This document shows positions 1-9,740 of a stretch of DNA of 64,000 bases, piece by piece. The notes under the pieces were generated by a model. That model worked only from the letters and a program-made list of their open reading frames with translations. It did no database searches and had not been told where the DNA came from. The DNA is from CAIVAT01 sp037133475 (GTDB lineage: Bacteria > Bacteroidota > Bacteroidia > Bacteroidales > FEN-979), in NCBI GenBank assembly GCA_037133475.1, contig JBAXOB010000005.1, positions 1 through 64,000 on the forward strand. The letters are read 5' to 3'. A program made the translations under genes and the position numbers. Within the stretch, counting starts at the first letter, position 1; every line of letters begins with the position of its first letter.

Positions 1-2
1 CA

Positions 3-2081
3 TCGCTTGCAGCAACAGCAGCCGAAACCAAAGTTGTTACCTGTTTTGGTGGCAGCGATGGCGAAGCAACTGTTTATCCTAGCTTCGGCTGGGGCAGCTA
101 TACCTACTACTGGAATAACAGCCAGACAGGCTCCACCGCTACAGGATTAGTCGTTGGTGATTATACAGTAACTGTAACCGATGGCATCGGTTGTACCTCA
201 ACCGCTGCTGCTGCCGTTACCGGGCCTTCTGCAACCCTTGCAGCCACGGCAGCCGAAACCAAAGTCGTCACCTGTTTTGGTAGCAGCGATGGTACCGCAA
301 CTGTTTATCCGAGCCACGGCTGGGGCAGCTATACCTACTTCTGGAATAACAGCCAGACGGGTTCTACCGCTACCGGATTAGGTGTTGGAACCTATACCGT
401 TACCGTTACTGATGGACATGGTTGCACAACCACTGCATCTGCTACCGTTACCGGACCTTCCGCATCCCTTGCAGCTTCAGCTGCCGGAACCAAAGTTGTT
501 ACCTGTTTTGGTGGCAGCGATGGTACCGCCACTGTTTACCCAAGCGACGGTTGGGGCAGTTATACCTACTTCTGGAATAACAGCCAGACGGGTTCTGTCG
601 CTACCGGATTAGCCGCTGGTTCTTACACCGTTACCGTTACCGACGGACACGGATGTACCACCACGGCATCTGCTACTGTTGACGGTCCTTCTGCAGCCCT
701 GATCGCATCTGCTTCACAGACCAAACCTGTCACCTGCTTTGGTGGCACTGATGGCGAAGCTACTGCTTATCCGAGCCACGGTTGGGGCAGCTATTCCTAT
801 TCATGGGATAACAGCCAGACTACTGCTACAGCAACCAGCTTAACAGCCGGTACCTACACAGTTACCATTACCGATGGAAATGGTTGTACAACTACTGCTT
901 CTGCTACGGTTAACCAACCATCAGCAGCTCTTGCAGCATCAGCAGCCGGAACCAAGGTGGTAACCTGCTTTGGCGATACCGATGGTGAAGCCACCGTTTA
1001 CCCAAGCTTTGGTTGGGGCAGCTATTCCTACTTCTGGGAAAACAGCCAGACCACGGCAATTGCCACCGGCTTAGCCGCTGGTTCGTACATGGTGACCGTT
1101 ACCGACGGAAATGGTTGTAAAGTAACAGCATCTGCTACCGTTGACGGGCCTTCAGCGACACTTGCCGCTACCGCAGCAGGAACAAAGGTCGTTACCTGTT
1201 TTGGTGATGCCGATGGTACTGCAACCGTTTATCCAAGCAACGGCTGGGGCAGCTATACCTACTTCTGGAATAACAGCCAGACAGGTTCTGTTGCTACCGG
1301 ATTAGCCGCAGGTTCCTATACCGTTACCGTTACCGACGGACACGGCTGTACAGTAACCGCTTCCGCTACCGTTGATGGTCCTTCTGCTACTCTTGCAGCT
1401 ACAGCAGCTCAGAGTAAACCGGTATCATGCCTTGGAGGCACTGATGGTGAAGCCACCGTTTATCCAAGCAACGGCTGGGGCAGCTATACCTATTTCTGGA
1501 ACAACAGCCAGACAGGTTCAACAGCTGCCGGCTTAGTCGCTGGTACCTATTACGTAACCGTAACCGACGGACACGGCTGTACAACAACAGCTTCTGCCTA
1601 TGTAAGTGAACCATCCGCAGCGCTTGCAGCTACTGCAGCCGGAACCAAAGTTGTTACCTGTTTTGGTGACACCGATGGCACCGCTACCGTATATCCAAGC
1701 TTTGGCTGGGGCAGTTATTCCTTCTTCTGGAATGATTCCCAGACAACTGCAGTTGCTACAGGCTTAGGCGCTGGCAACTATACAGTGACCGTTACCGACG
1801 GAAATGGCTGTACAGTAACAGCTTCTGCTACTGTTAGCGGACCTTCTGCATCACTCGCAGCTTCGGCAGTTGAAACCAAACCGGTATCCTGCTTTGGTCT
1901 GAGTGACGGAACTGCCACTGTAACGGCAAGCAACGGTTGGGGCAGCTATTCCTACATGTGGAATAACAGCCAGACCGGCGCTACTGCGACAGGGTTAGCC
2001 AATGGCACCTACACCGTTACCGTCACCGACGGAATCGGCTGTACTACCACTGCTTCGGCTTATGTATCGCAACCTTCTGCT
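3..2081 (+). repeat. Tandem array A: nine 231-bp SprB repeat units
   Basis: Aligning the codon before the conserved Leu-Ala gives unit starts at 3, 234, 465, 696, 927, 1158, 1389, 1620 and 1851, exactly 231 bp (77 codons) apart with no length variation. Each unit encodes the core GWGSY..(F/Y/M)W(N/D/E)(N/D)SQT. The first unit touches the window edge, so the array may continue upstream. The identity of the DNA, not just the protein, suggests recent expansion or gene conversion. Confidence 0.92.
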
Positions 2082-5000
2082 GCACTCTCCTCAACCTACA
2101 TCAAAACTGATGTCCTGGGTTGTCATGGTGAGCATACCGGCGCGATTGATCTGACCGTTAACGGTGGAACTGCTCCTTACTACTTTGTATGGACAGGTAC
2201 AGGCGTGAATGCTACAGCTGAAGACCAGAGCGGTCTTGCCGCCGGCACCTATAATGTAACCATTACCGATGCCCGCAGTTGCGAAACCTCAACTTCTGCT
2301 ATCATTTCACAACCAGATACACTGCATTCAAATGTAATGATCACCCATGTAAACTGTAACAGTGATCCTTCAGGTACCATTAACCCGCATATGTCAGGTG
2401 GAACTCCCCCCTATTCTTATGTCTGGGATTATGACTACCCATTCACCACCGATTCAATCCTTACCGGAATGGTCGCTGGCGATTACAATGTTACCGTAAC
2501 GGATGACCATTCATGTGTCTTTGTTATCGGACCAATCACCATCACACAACCGGATCAGCTCTATGTGAACGATATCGTCTATACCGTTACCTGTAAAGGT
2601 GGCAGTGACGGGCATATCGACCAGGATTTCATCACGGGTGGTGTGTCTCCCTACTATTACAAATGGTCAAACGGCCCAACAACCCCAAGTATCACCGGGT
2701 TGACAGCAGGCTTCTATACACTGACCGTTACGGATGCACATTCCTGTACGTTGATTCAACCTGCGCAAGAGGTATCTGAACCAACCTTCTACCTTGGCGC
2801 CTCTGCTTCACAGAGCAAACCCGTTACCTGCTTTAACGGCAACGACGGCGAAGCAACAGTAGTTCCAAGCGGTGGCTGGGGCAGTTATACCTACTTCTGG
2901 AATAACAGCCAGACAGGTGCTACTGCAACCTCATTAGCCGCTGGCACCTATTATGTGACCGTAACCGATGTCAAGGGTTGTTCAACGACTGCTTCTGCAG
3001 TGGTTTACCAGCCATCGGCAGCTATCGCAGCTTCGGCAGCTGAAACCAAAGTTGTCTCCTGTTTCGGTGGCAGCGATGGTACAGCAACTGTCTATCCAAG
3101 CTTCGGCTGGGGCAGCTATACCTACTTCTGGAATGACAGCCAGACAGGCGCTACGGCAACTGGCTTATCCATTGGTACCTATACTGTTACAGTTACCGAT
3201 TACAACGGATGTACCACTACCGCTTCAGCTACCGTCACCGGCCCGTCTGCAGCTCTTGCAGCTACAGCAGCTGAAACCAGAGTTGTTACCTGTTTTGGTA
3301 ATAATGATGGTACCGCTACCGTTTACCCAAGCTTCGGCTGGGGCAGCTATACCTACTTCTGGAATAACAGCCAGACTACAGCAATTGCCACCAATTTAAC
3401 CGCTGGCGATTATGTGGTTACTGTTACCGATGGACACGGATGCACGACAACCGCTTCTGCTACGGTTACCGGACCTTCTGCAGCTCTCGCAGCTACAGCA
3501 GCCGAAACCAAAGCTGTCACCTGTTTTGGTGGAAGCGATGGTACCGCAACCGTTTATCCGAGCCACGGCTGGGGTAGCTACACCTACTTCTGGAATAACA
3601 GCCAGACAGGTGCAACTGCTACCGGTTTATCACATGGTACCTATACTGTTACTGTTACTGACGGACACGGCTGCACAACAACCACATCCGCAACAGTTAC
3701 CGAACCTACCCAGTTAACGGTTAGCACCATTGCTACCAATGTTAACTGTCATGGTGAGTCAAACGGCGCTATCGCTGTTACAGCAGGAGCCGGCTCACCA
3801 GGTTACCAGTACAGTAAAGACGGTGGTTCATCCTACCAGACAAGCAACATGTTTAACGGACTCACTGCCGGAACCTACCAGGTTTGGGTAAAGGATTCGC
3901 ATTCATGTACTGTCAATACTTCGCAGGTTGTTTCCGAACCTTCCTCGCTGACATTATCAGGCGCTGTGGTTAACAATACTTGTTACTCATACAGCAACGG
4001 ATCTGTCACCCTGTCGGTAGGCGGTGGAACACCTTCGTATAACTACAACTGGAGCAATGGCGCTTCTGTTAATCCTATCAACAATCTGACGGCTGGAACC
4101 TATTACGTTACAGTCTCCGATCAACATGCCTGTTCAATCAACAGCAGTTACGTTGTAACCCAACCTGCTGCCTGGGCCATCAGTATCATCGGCCACGACA
4201 CAGCTTGTTGCAACACCGGATTGGGGAATAACAATACCACCTATACAGCACCCGCACCGACCGGAACCTATTTCAGCCCGGTTACCTATCAGTGGGTTGT
4301 TGAAGGCGGTACTATTGTTTCCGGTCAGAATACCAATTCAATCGTGATCAGCTGGTCATGCTGTGGCAATGGTAAAGTCTATCTGACTGTAACCGATGCT
4401 CACACCTGTGCGCTGACTACCGTGAAGAATGTCACCATTCTGCCTCCGCCTGCACCTGTTATCGCTGGTCCTGTTTCTGTACCGGCTGACACCACCGGCG
4501 TTGTCTATACAACACCGTTCGTTGCAGGTCACCTTTATACATGGTCAATTGTTGGCGGATCAATCGTTTCCGGACAGGGTACCCACACCGTTCACGTAAA
4601 CTGGGGTCCATTCCCGGCATGCGGATGCGGCCAGATCACTGTTTGTGAATCTTCACCGGCTGGTTGCCTTGGCTGCAACACGATGAATATTACGATCATT
4701 CCTTCTGTTAACTACCAGCTTGCTGGTTACGTCAAGTACTTCAATCCTTATCAAACGGCATTGAACGGCGTTACCGTCAAACTGAGAAATACCATCACCA
4801 ATACCATTGCCGCTACTACCGTAACCGGACCGAACATGACTTCAGCTGGTGAGCCTGGATACTTCTCCTTCGCGGGAATTCCGACAGGCACCTATTACAA
4901 ACTGGAAGCTACGTTCAACGGAACATGGGGTGGTAACAATGCTACCGATGCTCTTATGGTACAGCTGGAAGCTGTAAACCCGGGAACCATCCTCACCCCG

Positions 5001-5918
5001 ACGAACGGGTTAGCCTGGACTGCCGGCGATGTAAATGCCAGCACAACCATTACTGCACTCGATGCTCTCTACATTAAACTGCGCGTTGTCGGGTCGATCA
5101 CATCGTACCCGGCCGGCAACTGGAAATTTGACAACCCAACCATCACCATCCCTGCAGGACTTAATCCTATTATTGTCAACGGACTGTGTGTTGGTGACGT
5201 CAATGGTTCCTATATCCCGGTTGGTATGAAGGAAGCTTCCTTCATGTCTGTAACCGACGACAGAATCCAGACCGTTGTAGCAGGCCATACCTTCAGCTAT
5301 GAAATCAGGAGCAACAGCGCTGCCGAATTAGGCGCTATGACCCTCTTCATGGGCTACGACAACACTCGCTTTGATGTTGTTGATGTAACCACTTCACTCA
5401 ATGATGGAATGAAGTATGTTATTGAAAACGGCAATGTTGCGATTGCATGGTCAGATCCTAAATCCCTTACGGTTAAGAATGACGAACCGCTCTTTACACT
5501 TACCGTGAAAGCCAAAGCACAGCTTGCTGAGCCGACACAGATCTTCAGTGTAAGGACAGGCAGTGAATTCGCCGATCCTAAGGGTAACAGGTATGATGAC
5601 TTCAGCCTGAAAATGGGCAAGGTTATCACACCGAGCGCTACCGAGTTCTCGATGTCAAACTACCCGAACCCGTTCGCCAACCATACCAGTATCGTCTATA
5701 CTATGCCGGAATCAGGCAAGGTAAAACTGGTTCTCACCAACCTGGTTGGTCAGACCATCCGTACCCTTGTTGATGAGGCGCAGGCAGCCGGTACCTATTC
5801 AGTTGACGTTAACCCTGTTGAATTCAACCTTACCCCGGGCGTATACCTGTATAAGATTGAAGTAACAGGCGCTACCGACACTTACGTGAAGAGCAATAAA
5901 ATGATCTTCGCCAAATAG
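3..5918 (+). CDS. SprB-repeat giant surface adhesin with dockerin-like, cohesin-like and T9SS sorting domains (5' partial)
   Basis: The frame is open from the window edge, so the start lies upstream; GTG at 957 is only an internal codon. The visible 1,971 residues hold about 18 SprB-type repeats (signature T-C-F-G...D-G...G-W-G-S-Y...VTVTDG.GC): nine near-identical units to nt 2081, three diverged, four near-identical (2790-3713), two diverged. Then come Ig/PKD-like domains (about 4171-4700), a carboxypeptidase-regulatory-like fold (4705-4930), dockerin-like segments AGDVNAS..ALDALYIK (about 5022) and VGDVNGSYIP (about 5188), a cohesin-like domain (5220-5620) and a T9SS type A sorting domain (NYPNPF...GVYLYKIE, 5640-5918). 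SprB of Flavobacterium johnsoniae is a mobile gliding adhesin; whether this protein moves or only adheres cannot be told. Having dockerin- and cohesin-like modules in the same chain is unusual. Family assignment is firm; the exact role is inferred. Confidence 0.9.
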   Translation, partial: SLAATAAETKVVTCFGGSDGEATVYPSFGWGSYTYYWNNSQTGSTATGLVVGDYTVTVTDGIGCTSTAAAAVTGPSATLAATAAETKVVTCFGSSDGTATVYPSHGWGSYTYFWNNSQTGSTATGLGVGTYTVTVTDGHGCTTTASATVTGPSASLAASAAGTKVVTCFGGSDGTATVYPSDGWGSYTYFWNNSQTGSVATGLAAGSYTVTVTDGHGCTTTASATVDGPSAALIASASQTKPVTCFGGTDGEATAYPSHGWGSYSYSWDNSQTTATATSLTAGTYTVTITDGNGCTTTASATVNQPSAALAASAAGTKVVTCFGDTDGEATVYPSFGWGSYSYFWENSQTTAIATGLAAGSYMVTVTDGNGCKVTASATVDGPSATLAATAAGTKVVTCFGDADGTATVYPSNGWGSYTYFWNNSQTGSVATGLAAGSYTVTVTDGHGCTVTASATVDGPSATLAATAAQSKPVSCLGGTDGEATVYPSNGWGSYTYFWNNSQTGSTAAGLVAGTYYVTVTDGHGCTTTASAYVSEPSAALAATAAGTKVVTCFGDTDGTATVYPSFGWGSYSFFWNDSQTTAVATGLGAGNYTVTVTDGNGCTVTASATVSGPSASLAASAVETKPVSCFGLSDGTATVTASNGWGSYSYMWNNSQTGATATGLANGTYTVTVTDGIGCTTTASAYVSQPSAALSSTYIKTDVLGCHGEHTGAIDLTVNGGTAPYYFVWTGTGVNATAEDQSGLAAGTYNVTITDARSCETSTSAIISQPDTLHSNVMITHVNCNSDPSGTINPHMSGGTPPYSYVWDYDYPFTTDSILTGMVAGDYNVTVTDDHSCVFVIGPITITQPDQLYVNDIVYTVTCKGGSDGHIDQDFITGGVSPYYYKWSNGPTTPSITGLTAGFYTLTVTDAHSCTLIQPAQEVSEPTFYLGASASQSKPVTCFNGNDGEATVVPSGGWGSYTYFWNNSQTGATATSLAAGTYYVTVTDVKGCSTTASAVVYQPSAAIAASAAETKVVSCFGGSDGTATVYPSFGWGSYTYFWNDSQTGATATGLSIGTYTVTVTDYNGCTTTASATVTGPSAALAATAAETRVVTCFGNNDGTATVYPSFGWGSYTYFWNNSQTTAIATNLTAGDYVVTVTDGHGCTTTASATVTGPSAALAATAAETKAVTCFGGSDGTATVYPSHGWGSYTYFWNNSQTGATATGLSHGTYTVTVTDGHGCTTTTSATVTEPTQLTVSTIATNVNCHGESNGAIAVTAGAGSPGYQYSKDGGSSYQTSNMFNGLTAGTYQVWVKDSHSCTVNTSQVVSEPSSLTLSGAVVNNTCYSYSNGSVTLSVGGGTPSYNYNWSNGASVNPINNLTAGTYYVTVSDQHACSINSSYVVTQPAAWAISIIGHDTACCNTGLGNNNTTYTAPAPTGTYFSPVTYQWVVEGGTIVSGQNTNSIVISWSCCGNGKVYLTVTDAHTCALTTVKNVTILPPPAPVIAGPVSVPADTTGVVYTTPFVAGHLYTWSIVGGSIVSGQGTHTVHVNWGPFPACGCGQITVCESSPAGCLGCNTMNITIIPSVNYQLAGYVKYFNPYQTALNGVTVKLRNTITNTIAATTVTGPNMTSAGEPGYFSFAGIPTGTYYKLEATFNGTWGGNNATDALMVQLEAVNPGTILTPTNGLAWTAGDVNASTTITALDALYIKLRVVGSITSYPAGNWKFDNPTITIPAGLNPIIVNGLCVGDVNGSYIPVGMKEASFMSVTDDRIQTVVAGHTFSYEIRSNSAAELGAMTLFMGYDNTRFDVVDVTTSLNDGMKYVIENGNVAIAWSDPKSLTVKNDEPLFTLTVKAKAQLAEPTQIFSVRTGSEFADPKGNRYDDFSLKMGKVITPSATEFSMSNYPNPFANHTSIVYTMPESGKVKLVLTNLVGQTIRTLVDEAQAAGTYSVDVNPVEFNLTPGVYLYKIEVTGATDTYVKSNKMIFAK
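2790..3713 (+). repeat. Tandem array B: four 231-bp SprB repeat units
   Basis: Four more units of the same family start at 2790, 3021, 3252 and 3483, separated from array A by three diverged SprB units (2082-2789). They are closer to array A units than to the intervening units, which fits copying between the arrays. After 3713 the spacing slips by one codon and the sequence diverges. Confidence 0.9.
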
Positions 5919-5936
5919 TAAACCCTGAGGCAGGAA

Positions 5937-5972
5937 GGCAACAGCTTGTCTGTTGCCCTCTTGCTTTCTTTT
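5937..5972 (+). terminator. Rho-independent terminator after the SprB-like gene
   Basis: A perfect 8-bp stem GGCAACAG / CTGTTGCC (5937-5944 and 5950-5957) with a 5-nt loop is followed by a T-rich tract ending at 5972. It lies 18 nt after the stop codon. Confidence 0.8.
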
Positions 5973-6013
5973 AAAAATAATGATGAATACAACACTTCCA
6001 GCCTGAACGTAAA

Positions 6014-6433
6014 ATGAAAAACTACCTTATTTTTTTCCTTTTAGCATTTCAGTGCAACTTCACGACTGCGCAGAATCTTCCCGCTTCGGCGGAAAAATTC
6101 TGCGCAGCCCGGGAAGTGTTTTCCCCGGGAAAACCAGATATTATTGCTAATTTTACCGGTTTTACCAAGTTTAATTCAGTATGTATATTAAATGACAATA
6201 CGTTGATTTCATATCTGTTAATCAGGAAGGCCCTGCCAGCTGCTGCAAATTTTAATAATGCTGCCGGTCATCTGCCTGGATCATCTGATGCCTGTATGCG
6301 GCATCACCACCATATTATCGGGAAAACTCCGGAACAGAGTCATCTCCGCATAAATAAAAATATTCCTCAACGCTCATCTAGGATGGGAAATGCAATTTTA
6401 ACATCAACAATCATTACCAATACCCGATCATAA
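6014..6433 (+). CDS. Putative secreted protein of unknown function
   Basis: This 139-residue frame starts with a plausible signal peptide (MKNYLIFFLLAFQ..., ending near TTAQ) and is the only candidate gene in the 620-bp gap between the adhesin terminator and the next large gene. The rest shows no recognisable domain and has an odd composition, including a run of four His near residue 97. It could be a real small exported protein, a decayed remnant of a larger secreted protein, or a chance frame. The remainder of the gap (6434-6538) is AT-rich leader with no feature I can name. Confidence 0.4.
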   Translation: MKNYLIFFLLAFQCNFTTAQNLPASAEKFCAAREVFSPGKPDIIANFTGFTKFNSVCILNDNTLISYLLIRKALPAAANFNNAAGHLPGSSDACMRHHHHIIGKTPEQSHLRINKNIPQRSSRMGNAILTSTIITNTRS

Positions 6434-6538
6434 AATAAACTCCCCTGAAATCATCAGGGACATCATAATAAAAGCAAGTAAAAATAAATCAACATATATA
6501 CAACCTGAAAGTATAAACACAACTTAATAATTGAACCC

Positions 6539-9500
6539 ATGATTAGGAAATTTACCTTATTCTTATTCTTGATATTGTTCTACGGAATAATGTCATTTGG
6601 CCAAACGGCTTCGCTTGAAAATAAAACAGCGATTCCCAATACGGCCACAGATGTGGCGCTTCATGTCGGTAATTTCACCAGCATCAATTCGCTCACGTTT
6701 TATATCCGATATGACCCAACTGTACTCTCCTTTACGGGGTTCAGTTCTCCTGCGTTGCCCGGAATGTCAGTCGTGGCCCAGGATTCAACCATTTATGTTT
6801 TCTGGTCATCTCCAACTCCCCAAACCATCTCCGGAGGAGATCTGTGTAAATTAAATTTCATGTACTATGGCGCATCAACCCCCCTTGGGTTTTTACCCAC
6901 CTGTTCCGTAGTTCATAATATTAACCAAAACCTGTTGATCGGTTACACCAATGGGTCCGTTTCCCCCGACTGCTCTACTTCAGAATATTATGCCTCTATC
7001 GGCAGTTCCTGGAATTTTCCGGGAGATTTCGTTGCCCTGCCACTTACCTATGGAATTAACTCCATTCCTGTAAATGCCATCACGCAAAACATCAAGTACG
7101 ATCCTAACGAACTTTCGTTTGTGGGCGTGGCTGGTTACGGCGTTTTTGGTACCGGCACCAATGCCTACGCAAACAACGGGCTTGTAAATATTGCATGGAC
7201 ATATCCTAATCCTGCAGGAGTTGTGATCGATCCTACCAACGACGAATTTTCCCTTATGTTCGTTTACAACAACCCAAACAATACCGCCCTTTCCTTTGCT
7301 CCGGGTTGCGAAATTTCCAAAGCGCCGGGCTATGTAAGTGCCAACGTTTGTTATTCGGGCGGAGTTGTCAAGCAATACCCCACCGCTGATACCGTCACCA
7401 TTGGTTCGCTAAGCAACGTTATCCAGGGATCAGATATTACAGTACCCTTCCTGTTTGATGTACAGAGCACCAATGTTTCAGGTTTCACATTCTACCTTCA
7501 TTTCGATTCTGACGTTATGTCTTTTACCGGCATGACACCTGTTGACCCTTTAAGTTCAAATGTGATGGCGAATGCCGTTGGCTCCCTGCTGACCATTGTT
7601 TATTATGATCCAGCATTAAATTATTTGCCCGGGTCGGGGACGACACCTTTCTTTAATTTACAATTCCACTATAACGGGATGGGTGCCGCCCATATTAACT
7701 TCCTTCCGGGAAGCCAGATTCAGGACTGGACCTACCAGACCATGAACATCACCTTTAATAACAGTGTTATCACTCCCGGCATCTGGCCTCCTTATGCAAG
7801 CGTCACTTTAGGTTCGGTTTCTGCAACGGCGGGCTCTGATATTTCAGTTCCTTTATCAATTGACGGATACACTTCAAACCCATTAGGGGCTGCAACGATG
7901 TATATCGGCTATGACAGTGAAAAACTCGAATTTACAGGTCTTTCCAATAATCCATACGGTGCATATGCCTATGCCAACAACAATCAAATTGCCATCGACT
8001 GGTCAGACCCGTCGGGCGATGTCCTTACCGGTCATTTCCTGGATCTGAATTTCCATTACAATGGCGGAGGAGGAAGTCCCTGCTCATCAAGTCTCTTCTT
8101 TAAAAATGATGATTTGACCAAGCAACCCTGCGAACTTGCCAGCAGTATGGCTGTTTATGTCCCTGCCAACTGGCTCGACGGTGGTGTAAACATCGCCCCT
8201 GCAGTTCCAACCATTACCGGTGTGGCAAATCCTCATACCCTTACCACAAAGGGTTACAAAACCGACCCGGGAATGATCAACTATGTTTGGAATGTTATTG
8301 GTGATGCCACCATTACCTACGGACAGGGAACCGATTCCATTGCCATCCAATGGGGAGCTGCAGGCGACGACACTATTACCGTCAGCTATAATACCTCAGG
8401 CGGCTGTTACGTTTCCAACACCAAACCGGTTACCGTACTGCCGGCTTCAACCTTCCCGGTTGCAGTATCAGGCCAGGTCACCTACGATAATGTTAATGCC
8501 AGTTATCCGGGCATGAACAACGTTCATATTACCTTCACCGGTACTTCGGGTGCTGCTCCCTTAACCGCTGTTACCGCCTCTGATGGATTTGGCAACCATG
8601 GTTTCTACAGTTTTGCACCGATGCTTCAGGATAACTATACCGTTACTGCAACCGTCAGCGCACCCTGGGGCGGCATCTCCGCCCTCGACGCCTTGATTGT
8701 TGAACTCTATACAGCGGGTTATGTCACTCTTTCACCGCTTCGTTACAAGGCCGCCAATGCAAATGGCATACTGCCTGTAAATGCCACCGATGCGTTGCTG
8801 ATCAAACAGCGGGTTGTTGATTCAACGAACTTCAAATTTCCGGTCTCTGTCGGCAATTGGGTATTCCCCGACACCGTCGCCCATGTATTTGGTTCAGGTC
8901 CCATCTATTTTGATTTCAAGGCTCTCTGCACAGGAGATGTCAATGGCAGCTATATCCCGAATCCCATCTATACCAAGTCAACCCCGGTGATTGCAACTTC
9001 AGAGAATGAAATCATGATGATCCCCGTCAACAAATCATTTGCCTATGATCTGAAAAGCCTTTCATCAACCGAAATTGGCGCCATGACCCTGTTCCTTAAA
9101 TATGATCAGGAGCTCTTTGAAATCGAAAAGATCAATACCAAACTTGACGGGATGGCCTATTCCATTAAAAACGGTCTTGTTTCCATTGCCTGGTCAAATA
9201 CCAATTCCATGCAGCTACAGTCAGATGCTACCATTCTTTCCTTCCAGGTGAAAGCCAGGAAATCACTGAATGAAGCCACCAGCATCTTTGCCGTGCAGCA
9301 TGGTTCTGAATTCGGCGACCCGGGTGCCAACGTTCTGGGTTATCAGAACCTGAAACTTGCAAAGGTGATCACCACCAGCATTAATACGGAATTTTCGATG
9401 ATCAACTATCCGAATCCGTTTGCCAATACCACCACCATTGTTTATCAGTTACCCGATGCAGGAACCGTTCGCCTGATCATGACCGACCTTTACGGGAAAC

Positions 9501-9664
9501 AGATTGCAACACTGGTTAACGGACAGGAAGATTCCGGCATGCATTCCTTCACCTTCAACCCTTCAACTTACAACCTCTCATCCGGTGTCTATCTCTATAA
9601 GATTGAACTGGAAACCTCTTCAGACATCTATACAAGGATCAACAAAATGGTTTATACACATTAA
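6539..9664 (+). CDS. Multi-cohesin surface scaffold protein with dockerin-like segment and T9SS sorting domain
   Basis: 1,041 residues. A signal peptide (about 1-22, ending FGQ) is followed by four cohesin-like beta domains (about 22-145, 146-279, 281-415, 417-553), each with the cohesin-type strand pattern F.FY..YDP..LSFTG and a later V.I.W.. strand. An Ig/PKD-like domain (554-633), a carboxypeptidase-regulatory-like domain (640-714) and dockerin-like segments (NGILPVNATDALLIKQRVV near 740; TGDVNGSYIP near 800) follow. A fifth, diverged cohesin-like domain (about 820-945) resembles the one in the upstream adhesin, and a T9SS type A domain (NYPNPF...GVYLYKIE) ends the protein. Cohesin domains bind dockerins in cellulosomes; here no glycoside hydrolase is nearby, so the role is more likely surface assembly or adhesion. 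The dockerin loop lacks some canonical calcium ligands, so that call is weaker than the cohesin call. Confidence 0.85.
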   Translation: MIRKFTLFLFLILFYGIMSFGQTASLENKTAIPNTATDVALHVGNFTSINSLTFYIRYDPTVLSFTGFSSPALPGMSVVAQDSTIYVFWSSPTPQTISGGDLCKLNFMYYGASTPLGFLPTCSVVHNINQNLLIGYTNGSVSPDCSTSEYYASIGSSWNFPGDFVALPLTYGINSIPVNAITQNIKYDPNELSFVGVAGYGVFGTGTNAYANNGLVNIAWTYPNPAGVVIDPTNDEFSLMFVYNNPNNTALSFAPGCEISKAPGYVSANVCYSGGVVKQYPTADTVTIGSLSNVIQGSDITVPFLFDVQSTNVSGFTFYLHFDSDVMSFTGMTPVDPLSSNVMANAVGSLLTIVYYDPALNYLPGSGTTPFFNLQFHYNGMGAAHINFLPGSQIQDWTYQTMNITFNNSVITPGIWPPYASVTLGSVSATAGSDISVPLSIDGYTSNPLGAATMYIGYDSEKLEFTGLSNNPYGAYAYANNNQIAIDWSDPSGDVLTGHFLDLNFHYNGGGGSPCSSSLFFKNDDLTKQPCELASSMAVYVPANWLDGGVNIAPAVPTITGVANPHTLTTKGYKTDPGMINYVWNVIGDATITYGQGTDSIAIQWGAAGDDTITVSYNTSGGCYVSNTKPVTVLPASTFPVAVSGQVTYDNVNASYPGMNNVHITFTGTSGAAPLTAVTASDGFGNHGFYSFAPMLQDNYTVTATVSAPWGGISALDALIVELYTAGYVTLSPLRYKAANANGILPVNATDALLIKQRVVDSTNFKFPVSVGNWVFPDTVAHVFGSGPIYFDFKALCTGDVNGSYIPNPIYTKSTPVIATSENEIMMIPVNKSFAYDLKSLSSTEIGAMTLFLKYDQELFEIEKINTKLDGMAYSIKNGLVSIAWSNTNSMQLQSDATILSFQVKARKSLNEATSIFAVQHGSEFGDPGANVLGYQNLKLAKVITTSINTEFSMINYPNPFANTTTIVYQLPDAGTVRLIMTDLYGKQIATLVNGQEDSGMHSFTFNPSTYNLSSGVYLYKIELETSSDIYTRINKMVYTH

Positions 9665-9680
9665 TCATATGAGGTGAGGA

Positions 9681-9718
9681 TGAAGAGGCGAAACAGCCTC
9701 TTCACCCCGCCTTTTTTT
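9681..9718 (+). terminator. Hairpin terminator between two cohesin-protein genes
   Basis: A 9-bp stem TGAAGAGGC / GCCTCTTCA (9681-9689 and 9696-9704, loop 6 nt) is followed by a run of seven T at about 9712-9718. Only 22 nt separate it from the next start codon, so read-through or a promoter inside the upstream gene must supply the next gene. Confidence 0.75.
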
Positions 9719-9723
9719 AAAAC

Positions 9724-9730
9724 AAAGGAG
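9724..9730 (+). promoter_or_regulatory. Shine-Dalgarno-like site before the 9741 start
   Basis: AAAGGAG ends 10 nt before the ATG at 9741. Most starts in this window have no such motif, as is usual in Bacteroidota, so this site supports the chosen start and may give this gene unusually efficient initiation. Confidence 0.4.
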
Positions 9731-9740
9731 AAAAAGCATA

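Noticed and set aside
3..3713. A CRISPR array or satellite repeat
   Set aside because: Units are 231 bp, contiguous and in frame with a coding sequence, without spacers.
181..3717. Long open frames in another + frame across the SprB repeats
   Set aside because: They exist because the repeat unit is a multiple of three and lacks stops in that frame. They are Pro/Leu/Gln-rich, repeat with the array and have no start signal.
957..5918. Start of the adhesin at GTG 957
   Set aside because: The repeat pattern and reading frame continue unbroken to base 3, so this codon is internal.
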